In this document: piece after piece, positions 5,985 to 14,126 of the stretch
Position numbering within the stretch: position 1 is the stretch's first letter
Layout: every line of letters starts with the position of its first letter
Source of the DNA: Bacteroidales bacterium
GTDB lineage: Bacteria; Bacteroidota; Bacteroidia; Bacteroidales; UBA10428
Direction: 5' to 3'
Length of the DNA stretch: 21,391 nucleotides
NCBI GenBank assembly: GCA_016926235.1
Contig: JAFGOZ010000496.1
Span: forward strand, 1 to 21,391
The notes under the pieces: generated by a model
Seen by the model: only the letters and a program-made list of their open reading frames with translations
Told to the model about the DNA's origin: nothing
Databases searched by the model: none
Program-made: the position numbers and the translations under genes

Positions 5985-8708
5985 ATGAAAGTCTTACTTC
6001 TTGAAGACAATCCTTCTGATGCTGATCTGACCAAAAGAAGGCTCATAGGGTCTGTTCCGGATTGCACTATTGAGCATGCTTCAACATTGGAACAAGCGAG
6101 AAAGTTTCTTAATGCCAGTCTTTCATTTGATATCGCCCTGCTTGATGTGAATTTACCTGACGGTAATGGCCTTAAATTTCTTACTGAAATCAGGCAACGG
6201 GAATTAGACTTCCCGGTAATAATACTAACTGGTTCAGGAGATGAAGATGCTGCAGTTACAGCTCTTAAAGCAGGGGCTGACGACTATATTGTAAAACGGT
6301 CAGGGTATATTTTGCAACTCCCGGATATAATTAATTTAGCCATTACCAATTTTAAGGAGAATGATATATATAAATCAGATGTAATTAATGTTCTGTACTT
6401 AGAGCACCACGCAGTCGATATTGATTTTACAATCCGTCATCTTGCACAATATGCCCCTTATATTCATGTTGATGCTGTATCAACAGCGGAAGAAGCTTTG
6501 TCAAAATTAAAAATAGAAACCGCAGATTCGTTTAAACATAATGTAATCCTAATGGATTATCGTTTACCGGGAATGAATGCCCTGGAACTAATTAAGGCCA
6601 TACGACAGAACCTAAAACTATGTATTCCCATCATTCTGATAACCGGTCAGGGAAATGAAGAATTAGCCGTGCAAGCCCTGAAGCTTGGGGCAAATGATTA
6701 TCTTACAAAGAGTGAAAAATATTTATACAGGCTGCCATTTGTCATCGTAAATTCATATCAACATTGCGAATTAAAAAAAAGACAAGATGCCCTAGTTGAG
6801 AGTGAGTCAAAATACCGTCTTCTGGCCGATAATTCAGGCGATGTAATTTTTGTTCTCGACATGGATTTAAACTATACATTCATTAGTCCGGCAGTAAGAA
6901 TTTTGAGGGGTTTCGAACCCGAAGAAGCAATAAAACAAAAAATAAGCGAAGTGTTAACACCTGCTTCATACCAAAAAGCAGTTAAAGTAATATCCGAAAT
7001 TCTTTCCGAAAATTTAAGCAGCTTGGAAAATTCTGTTTTGCAGAAAACAATAGAGCTGGAAATGATCCGAAAAGACAAAACTACGATTTGGACCGAAGTA
7101 AAAGCATCGCTGATTACTGATAAAAATAATAATCCTGTCGGAATTATAGGTGTTACAAGGGATATTTCTGAACGCAAATCAATAATGGAAAAATTGCGTA
7201 AACTTTCCCAGGCAGTAGAACAAAGCCCTGCACTCATTGTCATAACAGACACTAAAGGAAACATTGAATATGTCAACCCAAAGTTTACCGAAATAACTGG
7301 TTATTCATTACAAGAGGTATTAGGAAAAAATTCCCGTATTCTGAAATCAGGATTTACAACTAATTCAGAGTACGAGAATTTATGGAATACGATTACTTCA
7401 GGTTCCGAATGGAAAGGTGAATTTCACAATAAAAGAAAAGACGGATCGCTGTATTGGGAAGAAGCATCCATAACATCCATAAAAACTACCGATGGACAAA
7501 TAACACACTTTCTGGCTGTAAAATCTGATATTACCGAAAAGAAGAAAATAATAGATGAACTCATAATTGCTAAAGAAAAAGCTGAAGAAAGTGACCGTTT
7601 AAAAACTGCGTTCCTTCAAAACATGTCGCATGAGATTCGCACACCCATGAACGGTATCCTTGGTTTTATAGGACTTCTCAAAAATCCCACCCTAGACGGA
7701 GAAGACCGTATAAAGTTTATTGAAATTGTTGAAATAAGTGGACAGAGATTACTCACTACTATAAATGATATAATTGAGATAGCAAAAATTGAATCTTGTA
7801 CAGTAGAAGTTACCCTTAAGGATGAAAATATTGAAGATATTTTACAAAATCACTACAATTTCTTCAACCCTGAAATTGAGAAGAAGGGGCTGTCCTTAAA
7901 AATCACTTGCCAGCATGATGAAAAAAATAATCGAGTATTTACCGACAGATATAAACTTGACAGTGTTTTTATTAATCTGATTAATAATGCTATAAAATTC
8001 ACAGAGCGAGGTAACATAGAAATCGGATGTTATAGGGATGGCAATTATCATGTATTTTATGTAAGGGATACCGGTATTGGTATTCCCGCAAATAAACAAG
8101 AAGCAATTTTCGAAAGATTTGTTCAGGCAGATTTAACCATTACACGTGGATATGAAGGTTCCGGCCTTGGATTATCCATTTCAAAATCCTATATAGAATT
8201 GTTAGGAGGCAAAATATGGTTGGATTCAGTTCAAAATACTGGAACGACCTTTTACTTTTCAATACCCTATAAGGCGATAAATCAGGATTTAACAGTGGTT
8301 CCTGAACAAATTAATAAAATACCGGTCAGGTTCGATTCCGCCATTAAAATATTAATTGCTGAAGATGAAGAGTCCAGCTTCTTGTTTTTAGAATCAATAC
8401 TCTCAGAATATGGAATAGTACCTATACATGCCAGGAATGGAGCGGAAGCTATTATTGCACTTAAGAATAATTCTGACATAGCGGTAATCCTAATGGATTT
8501 AAAAATGCCTGTTTTGGATGGTTTTAAAGCTACGCGGAAGATAAGGCAATTTGACCAAACCACCCCGATAATTGCACAAACAGCATATGCTTTCTCAAGC
8601 GACAAAGAAAATGCTATTGAAGCCGGTTGCAACGATTACATTTCGAAGCCCATAAATGAAAGCAAATTAATAAGTCTGATTCAGCGATATACTAAAAATG
8701 CAAAATAA
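5985..8708 (+). CDS. hybrid histidine kinase REC-REC-PAS-PAS-HisKA-HATPase-REC
   Basis: A 907-residue soluble hybrid kinase. REC1 (about 1-125) has E7/D8, D54 and K104. REC2 (about 133-255) has phosphoacceptor D191, T220 and K242, but its metal-binding acidic pair reads E140-H141 (VLYLEHH), so Mg2+ binding and phosphorylation may be impaired. PAS domains span about 271-397 and 401-518. The phosphoacceptor is H549 (NMSHEIRTPMNGILG), followed by an ATPase domain with N668, DTGIGIP (695-701) and GSGLGL (725-730). REC3 (about 786-905) has E793/D794, D838, T866 and K888. No membrane segment is seen. As third gene of the operon it could take phosphate from the upstream kinase through its N-terminal receivers and pass it on through the C-terminal one; that direction is inference. 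No Hpt protein is in the window. Confidence 0.93.
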   Translation: MKVLLLEDNPSDADLTKRRLIGSVPDCTIEHASTLEQARKFLNASLSFDIALLDVNLPDGNGLKFLTEIRQRELDFPVIILTGSGDEDAAVTALKAGADDYIVKRSGYILQLPDIINLAITNFKENDIYKSDVINVLYLEHHAVDIDFTIRHLAQYAPYIHVDAVSTAEEALSKLKIETADSFKHNVILMDYRLPGMNALELIKAIRQNLKLCIPIILITGQGNEELAVQALKLGANDYLTKSEKYLYRLPFVIVNSYQHCELKKRQDALVESESKYRLLADNSGDVIFVLDMDLNYTFISPAVRILRGFEPEEAIKQKISEVLTPASYQKAVKVISEILSENLSSLENSVLQKTIELEMIRKDKTTIWTEVKASLITDKNNNPVGIIGVTRDISERKSIMEKLRKLSQAVEQSPALIVITDTKGNIEYVNPKFTEITGYSLQEVLGKNSRILKSGFTTNSEYENLWNTITSGSEWKGEFHNKRKDGSLYWEEASITSIKTTDGQITHFLAVKSDITEKKKIIDELIIAKEKAEESDRLKTAFLQNMSHEIRTPMNGILGFIGLLKNPTLDGEDRIKFIEIVEISGQRLLTTINDIIEIAKIESCTVEVTLKDENIEDILQNHYNFFNPEIEKKGLSLKITCQHDEKNNRVFTDRYKLDSVFINLINNAIKFTERGNIEIGCYRDGNYHVFYVRDTGIGIPANKQEAIFERFVQADLTITRGYEGSGLGLSISKSYIELLGGKIWLDSVQNTGTTFYFSIPYKAINQDLTVVPEQINKIPVRFDSAIKILIAEDEESSFLFLESILSEYGIVPIHARNGAEAIIALKNNSDIAVILMDLKMPVLDGFKATRKIRQFDQTTPIIAQTAYAFSSDKENAIEAGCNDYISKPINESKLISLIQRYTKNAK

Positions 8709-8774
8709 TTTTGCCTTTTGGTTGGTTACACTGGCCACTTACTAACACATGGTATAGTGCATGCGGGTTTCAGA

Positions 8775-8843
8775 GGTTTTGCGAGGTTTGCGGCCCGTAA
8801 AAAACAGTCTGTGTAAACTGATATGTAATCACCTCGCAAACCC
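8775..8843. repeat. imperfect inverted repeat GGTTTTGCGAGGT/ACCTCGCAAACCC
   Basis: Arms 8775-8787 and 8831-8843 are complementary at 12 of 13 positions, separated by 43 bases. They sit inside a more GC-rich block (about 8740-8870) than the DNA around it. The block may be a dispersed genomic repeat or a relic; it has no coding potential. Confidence 0.5.
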
Positions 8844-8904
8844 TTACTGGTCATGCCGCCAACGTTGAACAATGATCAAGATACCATTTTCATGAGTATA
8901 AAAA

Positions 8905-8954
8905 TCAGAATGGTCTATTGATTTGAATCAATTAAACCTACATTCTGAATCAAT
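8905..8954. promoter_or_regulatory. nested dyad and repeated TGAATCAAT, candidate operator
   Basis: Outer arms TCAGAATG (8905-8912) and CATTCTGA (8941-8948) enclose inner arms ATTGATT (8917-8923) and AATCAAT (8926-8932). The 9-mer TGAATCAAT occurs at 8924-8932 and again at 8946-8954, exactly 22 bp apart (about two helical turns), and AATCAAT recurs at 8992-8998. This arrangement upstream of the gene at 9053 fits a binding region for a dimeric regulator. No cognate regulator can be named. Confidence 0.4.
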
Positions 8955-9052
8955 GATGAGAAAAAGGGATATCAATTTACATGTACCTATAAATCAATCA
9001 TTTTCCTTTAACGTCCAACAGGATGCATCGTAATATATGCAAACTGTATGAC

Positions 9053-9628
9053 ATGAAAAGACTATTTACAGAATTCATGATTCTCGTTTTGATAAGTATT
9101 GGTGTACAGGGCCAAACCCCTGATACACTCAAAAAAACAAGATATGGAGTTGAGCTCAACCAATTCATAACCGGAAGCGGTTTTGCTACAGGCACCGAAA
9201 TATACATCACTGTTATCCCTGATCATAAAAAGAACATCAGCCTGGGCTTGTACTTTTGTCCGGATGCAAAAAGAATAACGGGCATTACAGTGCATCATGA
9301 GATGGCGTTGTTAAGAAATTCAGCCCAAAGAAAAATTGTCCCCTATGCTTTTTATAACATGATATACCGGTTTACAAGAGTCAAAGAAGCAAACGCAGAC
9401 AGCAGTTTAAAAGTTGGCTATGCAACATATAAATCACTGGAACATCACCTGGGAATTGGCATAAGGATAAATCTGATAAAAGACGTTTACCTGAACAGCG
9501 CTCTTGGATATGGTGTTTACCTGGGGTCAATAAAAAAACATACCAAGCCAGATGCTGTTACCGGTGAATTAACCGGAGGAAACGGTTTTGGGGCAATAGC
9601 AAAGATTGGTGTTGCCTTTGTCTTTTAG
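9053..9628 (+). CDS. exported, probable outer-membrane beta-barrel protein (191 aa)
   Basis: The start at 9053 is preferred over an in-frame ATG at 9023 because MKRLFTEFMILVLISIGVQGQ forms a proper signal peptide, with likely cleavage near residues 20-21. The mature part alternates polar and hydrophobic residues in short strands with many glycines and aromatics, and it ends in VAFVF with a terminal phenylalanine, as outer-membrane barrels usually do. About 170 mature residues would suit a small eight-strand barrel. I do not recognise a named family. It is transcribed alone, downstream of the repeat-rich region at 8905-8954, and converges on the receiver gene on the other strand with 21 bp between them. 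Confidence 0.72.
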   Translation: MKRLFTEFMILVLISIGVQGQTPDTLKKTRYGVELNQFITGSGFATGTEIYITVIPDHKKNISLGLYFCPDAKRITGITVHHEMALLRNSAQRKIVPYAFYNMIYRFTRVKEANADSSLKVGYATYKSLEHHLGIGIRINLIKDVYLNSALGYGVYLGSIKKHTKPDAVTGELTGGNGFGAIAKIGVAFVF

Positions 9629-9649
9629 TGTCTGGTAAGAATCTCTACT

Positions 9650-10015
9650 TTATGGGTTTAAATAGGTCCTGATTTTTTGCAGGATCATGTCAATTTTAAT
9701 TGGTTTGGATATAAAATCAATTGCTCCAAGATTATGGGCATTTTCAAGTGATTCAGGTGAATCATAGGCAGATACCACAATAATGGGAACCTTCCCAAGC
9801 TTTAACTGATCTTTCATTTTCAGAAAATCATATCCTGAAACGGCAGGCATACTTAAATCAAGTAAAATTAGATCAGGTACCTGTATATTTATGCTCTGTA
9901 TAGCGTCATTCACACTTATAGCTGAAATAACCTGGTAACCCGCTTCATTTAAAGCAAAATCCAATAAAAGAAGGGCGGTATTTGAGTCATCAATACATAA
10001 AATTTTCTTTTTCAT
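9650..10015 (-). CDS. single-domain response regulator (CheY-like)
   Basis: A 121-residue receiver domain with D9/D10 (CIDDSN), phosphoacceptor D53 (LLDLSMP), S82 (VVSAYDS) and K104 (ISKPI). All residues needed for phosphotransfer are present and there is no output domain. It belongs to a different receiver subgroup from the one at 5522: shorter, without the Rcp1-like insert. It is divergent from the Crp/Fnr-type gene at 10201, and the 185-bp gap holds a perfect palindrome. It may be the free receiver used by one of the nearby kinases; that pairing is inferred from proximity only. Confidence 0.92.
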   Translation of the reverse strand: MKKKILCIDDSNTALLLLDFALNEAGYQVISAISVNDAIQSINIQVPDLILLDLSMPAVSGYDFLKMKDQLKLGKVPIIVVSAYDSPESLENAHNLGAIDFISKPIKIDMILQKIRTYLNP

Positions 10016-10095
10016 TTCCTTTTCTATCCTTCCCCGATAAAGCTACAAAAAAAAAGAAATAAATTCTCTGATTGGTATTAGTAATGTTAGAAGAA

Positions 10096-10110
10096 TGACA
10101 TTAAATGTCA
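10096..10110. promoter_or_regulatory. 15-bp palindrome TGACATTAAATGTCA, candidate Crp/Fnr-type operator
   Basis: Seven-base arms TGACATT/AATGTCA flank one central base with perfect symmetry. It lies between the divergent receiver and Crp/Fnr-type genes and just upstream of a TA-rich -7-like TATTTTTTG at 10114-10122. TGA-n-TCA symmetry is typical of sites bound by the Crp/Fnr superfamily, so autoregulation by the adjacent gene product is a reasonable inference. Confidence 0.5.
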
Positions 10111-10200
10111 AAATATTTTTTGGATAAAAGAGACGAGCAAACGCGAAATGTTGCAATTATTGCTAATTTTACTATTATTAAGATGTTATTCTGATTTCCA

Positions 10201-10869
10201 ATGAGTTCGAAAGAGTGTATTTTGCCAAATTATGATACGTTAACTCCTGAACAGATCAATAAGGTTAATGAGAGTGGTTTTGTTGTCAGGCATAAAAGGG
10301 GTGAATTTCTTTTTAGCCAGGATAAGCCGATTTCCTATTTAATGTTTCTTTCGTCAGGCCTTGTCAAGATATTTAGGGAGGATCAGAATAAAAAATCAAT
10401 AATACTTAAAATCATTAGTCCGGGTAATTACATCGGCCTGATTTCAGCTTTTTATGGAAACCGATATCAGTTTTCTGCTGCAGTTCTTGAAAACAGTGAG
10501 TTAGTTTATATCAGCATACCTATACTGAAAGAAATCTTAAGTGAAAATGGCAGGTTTGCCTTGCAAATGATACAACAATTCAGCAGTGAAAGCATGTATC
10601 TGGTAAATAAATTATTGGACTTTCCTCAAAAACAAATCCCTGGAAGGATTGCGGAGGTACTATTGTTTTTCTCCACTGAGATATATGGTGACAATCATTT
10701 CATTTTACCCTTGTCAAGGCAGGAACTAGCCGAACTGGTTTATTCCACAAAAGAAAGTGTCAGTCGCACCATGACAGAGTTTAAAAATGATAGAATGATT
10801 GACATTGAGGATAGAAAGATAACTCTCAATAGTATTGACCTTTTAAAAATTTTAAGCAAACTGGGTTAA
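10201..10869 (+). CDS. Crp/Fnr-family transcriptional regulator
   Basis: A 222-residue protein with an N-terminal cyclic-nucleotide-binding-like beta-roll (about 20-115: KRGEFLFSQ, GLVKIF, ISPGNYIGL), a dimerisation helix (about 116-145) and a C-terminal winged helix. The recognition region LSRQELAELVYSTKESVSRTM (about 171-191) is the standard family helix-turn-helix. The only cysteine is C6, so the Fe-S cluster of true Fnr is absent; the signal could be a small molecule, but residues for cAMP binding are not evident. The 15-bp palindrome 91 bp upstream may be its own operator. Its targets are unknown; the divergent receiver gene is an obvious candidate. Confidence 0.92.
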   Translation: MSSKECILPNYDTLTPEQINKVNESGFVVRHKRGEFLFSQDKPISYLMFLSSGLVKIFREDQNKKSIILKIISPGNYIGLISAFYGNRYQFSAAVLENSELVYISIPILKEILSENGRFALQMIQQFSSESMYLVNKLLDFPQKQIPGRIAEVLLFFSTEIYGDNHFILPLSRQELAELVYSTKESVSRTMTEFKNDRMIDIEDRKITLNSIDLLKILSKLG

Positions 10870-10914
10870 ATTAATAAATTTGTAACAGGCTTATCAGAAA
10901 AGGTTTATGATCGT

Positions 10915-11720
10915 TCAGTCAAATAAGGGGGTGGTCAAACCACTCTGGCGGAGAGTGGTAAATTTAAATCGGCGGACACAGGTCAAATTAAGCGGCTTTT
11001 CTAGTAAATGTCTAAATGTGAGCTCTTCTTCAGCATGTTTACGCTCAGTAATATCATAGATTGTAGTGCTAAAGGATTTCGGTCTGTTTTCTTTGTCCCG
11101 TCTTAAATAAGTTGAGATATCCGTCCATACTATGCCTCTGTTTTTACGCAAATATCTTTTCTCATGGCGTACTAAAGAGGATTTCCCCTCCAACAAAGAT
11201 AGGGCGACCGCATTTGATTCTGGGATATCATTCAGAAAGGTGATATCCTCCCACTTTTTATTTTGTAATTCGCCCTTTTCTGGTATTCCTTCTCATAAAC
11301 TTCAGAAAAGCCTTTTACCAGGACTTGTTCATTAATAATTTTCATCTCGTATTCATGCCAAATTGATGGTAGATACGAGTTCCTGTATTTGTTTTGGTGA
11401 CTTAATTTCATAATCGACAGCACCTGTTTTGAATGCCTGTATGGCAATTTCTTCCGATCCCTTACCTGTGATTATTACGACAGGCAGACCTGGGTCTCTT
11501 TGCTTTACCAGTTCTACAACCTGCAAACCAGCTAAGCCGGGCATATCTATATCACTCAGTACAATTTCATAGTCCTTTTGGCAAGAAGCATTATGAGTTT
11601 ATCACTACTTTCTGCTTCAGCAATGATAAATTGATCCTGTGCATTTTTAAGAATATCTTTAACGAGCTTCCGATCAAAAACGTTAACATCTACATGCAGG
11701 ATCCGGATTTTCTTTTCCAT
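10915..11720 (-). pseudogene. decayed REC-PAS signalling protein (kinase remnant)
   Basis: Minus-strand fragments in different frames belong to one former gene. From 11720: MEKKIRILHVDVNVFDRKLV, the first half of a receiver domain, reading into a stop near 11556. A frame change near 11575, at AAAAGG, restores DYEIVLSDIDMPGLAG and VVIITGKGSEEIAIQAFKTGAVDY (with the phosphoacceptor Asp), which stops at 11353. A third stretch from about 11285 down to 10915 carries the second half of a PAS domain (ELQNKKWEDIT, YLRKNRGIVWTDIS, IYDITERKHAEEEL). At least two frame breaks, loss of one pocket acid (HVDV where HVDD is usual) and a 3' end running into IS-like repeats argue for a dead gene. The original was probably a receiver-PAS histidine kinase. 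Confidence 0.82.
10927..10995. mobile_element. candidate IS21-type insertion-sequence end (relic)
   Basis: Three related units start at 10932 (TGGTCAAA), 10956 (TGGTAAAT) and 10980 (AGGTCAAA), spaced exactly 24 bp. The first two share GGCGGA-x-A-x before the next unit. ACCACTCT (10939-10946) and AGAGTGGT (10952-10959) also form an 8-bp hairpin. IS21-family ends carry multiple such terminal repeats. No transposase gene is nearby, so this would be a solo end. It lies where the decayed signalling gene on the minus strand loses recognisable sequence. Confidence 0.45.
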
Positions 11721-11780
11721 AACCATTTTGATTCGGTGTATTAAATAAAAAAACAATATCTCTGATGTACCAATTTTCAA

Positions 11781-12095
11781 TATAAATAAGTTCTCCCCGT
11801 GAGATATCGTTATACCCTACGTTTTAATCTAAATCCATGCTTTAATATTCCTTTTTCATGAGGAACTTCTTTTATAGCAATCAATGCACATAAAAAAAAC
11901 CATATTTGCTTATTACATTAAATGATTAATAGTATAACCAGCTTAAAATGAACATAATAATTACGAATACTTAGAGATCATGAATACCTGCAGGATTTAA
12001 ATACTGAAAAAAGAATGTACTAATGTATTTCTTTTAAAACTGCTTAATCCGAAAATGATCACGTGCCGGGATTTCGGAATATTTTACAATTTGAG
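11781..12095. other. intergenic region, nothing recognised
   Basis: AT-rich sequence between the 5' end of the decayed signalling gene and the 3' end of the PorP/SprF-like gene. No reading frame, strong hairpin or RNA gene was seen. Confidence 0.6.
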
Positions 12096-13124
12096 CTAGT
12101 ATCTGTTCAGCCACCTGTATCTGCGAGCGTTATCACCGAATTTCACAGCGGCCGTTATTTCATGTGAGCCCAGTGTTCTTGCTCCTATGGCATTAAATGT
12201 GTAGTCATAGGCATATCCTATATAATACTTATCCACTTTTATACCACCCATTATGACAATTGCAGAACCTTTACCCTTAAATGATTCATCGAAATAACTG
12301 TATCCTCCTCCGGTACGGTAGGATATGCCTGCCCAGTATTTTTCCTGGATGTACATTTTGGAATTGACATCTAACTGGGCGACAAATTGTTCTGTGGACT
12401 TTAACATCAATGAAGGTTCGATCAAAATGTCCCTGCTGGCCTCGAACCTGTATCCGGCCATAACGAAGTAATGCCGCATCATTTTATAACCGGGACCGTC
12501 CTTATCCGCTCCAATCTTTAAGGGACTCTGGAAAAGCTGCATGGATGAAATGCCAGCATACAGATGGTTGTTTGTGAAATATATACCGAAATTGGCATCA
12601 GGTACAAATGCAGATCGTTCACTGCCTGTTAAAAGGTCATCATTTTCAAGCAGTTCAATTTTATTATCATTTATGGCGAATTGATACCCTGTCAACGAAA
12701 TTCCAAAAGAAAGCTGCGCTGAATTAAAGGGTATGTGATAGCTGTAAGTACCCTGAATTCCACTGCGTGTAAAAGCTCCCGCCATATCGGTAAAAGCATA
12801 AATGCCATAACCTACCCGACCGCTGCGGGACATAACATTCTTCCTCCTACGGATTGAGGCAGAACGGGAAATAAAACTGTTTTTCAATAACCGTGTTTGG
12901 AAACTTACAGCATATGTACCTGGTGCATCTTTTAAACCTAGCCATTGCTCCCTGGCTGTCACATTTATGGCAGTGTATCCTTCATGACCTGCAACTGCCG
13001 GGTTCAGAAGAAATGCATTCATCATATACTGACTATATATTGGTAGCTGCTGGGAGTCAATATTTTTCAAACAAGTTAGAGATATTGTACTTAGGAGAAG
13101 GGCTCTTATTATATTTCTGTTCAT
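12096..13124 (-). CDS. PorP/SprF-family type IX secretion system membrane protein
   Basis: A 342-residue protein with a signal peptide (about 1-24, cleavage near DSQQ). The mature N-terminus LPIYSQYMMNAFLLNPAVAG, then REQWLGLKDAPGTYAVSF, is the hallmark of the PorP/SprF family. The rest is a 14-strand-type outer-membrane barrel rich in Gly/Tyr pairs (YSYHIPF, GISLTGYQF, YWAGISYRTGGGYSYF, YYIGYAYDYTF). In characterised Bacteroidota, PorP/SprF proteins work with the type IX secretion apparatus, often paired with very large secreted or gliding proteins and OmpA-like proteins. Here no large partner is adjacent, so it is a stand-alone copy, and an OmpA-family gene lies about 2.7 kb away on the same strand. 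Its exact partner cannot be told. Confidence 0.92.
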   Translation of the reverse strand: MNRNIIRALLLSTISLTCLKNIDSQQLPIYSQYMMNAFLLNPAVAGHEGYTAINVTAREQWLGLKDAPGTYAVSFQTRLLKNSFISRSASIRRRKNVMSRSGRVGYGIYAFTDMAGAFTRSGIQGTYSYHIPFNSAQLSFGISLTGYQFAINDNKIELLENDDLLTGSERSAFVPDANFGIYFTNNHLYAGISSMQLFQSPLKIGADKDGPGYKMMRHYFVMAGYRFEASRDILIEPSLMLKSTEQFVAQLDVNSKMYIQEKYWAGISYRTGGGYSYFDESFKGKGSAIVIMGGIKVDKYYIGYAYDYTFNAIGARTLGSHEITAAVKFGDNARRYRWLNRY

Positions 13125-14126
13125 TTATTGTTGATTATTACTAAATTACCAGCTTATACTGGATTTATTGGTACATGTTCAAATTGTTTGATAACAACAA
13201 AACAGTTGATACAAATCAATTGGCTAAATAATGCCCAGCTTGGCAAAATCCGTGAACTCAGATGTAGAAGAGTATTAAAATACCACGAATTATCCACCTG
13301 CATTTTTGCATTGATAAGCATCCTTTTATGGAGATATATATAGATATGTATATCTAATATGCATGATATACCTGTGAAATAAAGTGTGTTCGGGTATTCT
13401 GTGCTATATTATTGATGATTAATGAAATAAAGAAATCGAGGTATTTGACGAATGCCGAAAACTCTTGGATTAAAATACTAAAGATATCTGACCACAAGTT
13501 GCACAAGATATCATTTCAGCATACCTCGCACCATTTTCAGCTTAAACAATATTCTGGTTTCGTGAACTGAGTCATAAACAGCTAAGTTTTCCCAACATGC
13601 AACGAGAAGTTAATCATATAGCGACCAATTAGAGTTTTGCACGGGTATTTTGGTATCTGAGTTATTCGCTTCCAATCCCGCTCTCAAACTCATACTATTT
13701 CTTTCTCCCATTCGCCCCTTCTCCCTTTCTCCCCCTCTTTCTTTTCTCTTCTCCAAAATGAGTTTTTCCGCAAAGAAACAACCAGGGATTTTCTTTTTGG
13801 TTACTGCGTCTGACTAATTTGCAAAATCAATCCTATATAATTTATTTATCTCCCAGTATTTTTCTCTTAAGCAAATTGGATCAAAATCATCATCTGCAAT
13901 TTGAAAATTTGAGAAACTGCTTTTGATTTGATCCTCGTCATGGTTTTAAGGATGTCTTTAAAGATACATCACTTTAAAAAACACGTGGAAATTAAGTGCT
14001 GAAACAGATAAATCTCTTGCCAGAACCACTAAATTCATGTTGGAAATCGATCGGTTTATCTTAGGGTAGATAATCCAGGAAAAGGTCATTCATGTGCTTG
14101 AGATATTTTATTACATTTAATTAATA
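13125..14126. other. 1-kb intergenic region with a pyrimidine tract
   Basis: No gene was found on either strand. It holds an uninterrupted 40-base pyrimidine run at 13715-13754 (C- and T-rich, in a longer near-pure tract from about 13698), a TATA-rich patch near 13330-13375, and an imperfect inverted repeat GGATCAAAATCA/TGATTTGATCC (13878-13889 and 13924-13934). Both flanking genes are transcribed outwards from it, so it must hold both promoters, but none stands out. Confidence 0.55.

Larger units (their letters stand above)
8709..9052. other. intergenic region with repeat and operator-like sequences
   Basis: No gene was found. It contains an inverted repeat at 8775-8843 and a nested dyad with repeated TGAATCAAT at 8905-8954, listed separately. 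There is no clear intrinsic terminator directly after the hybrid kinase stop. Confidence 0.6.

Noticed and set aside
8740..8870. Integron attC site
   Set aside because: One end (GTTGAAC) fits the core consensus, but the opposite end (TACTAAC) does not, the outer ends are not complementary, and no cassette or integrase is nearby.
13128..13343. Plus-strand 71-codon frame in the 1-kb gap
   Set aside because: It has no ribosome-binding site, signal peptide or domain-like sequence and lies in AT-rich DNA where such frames arise by chance.
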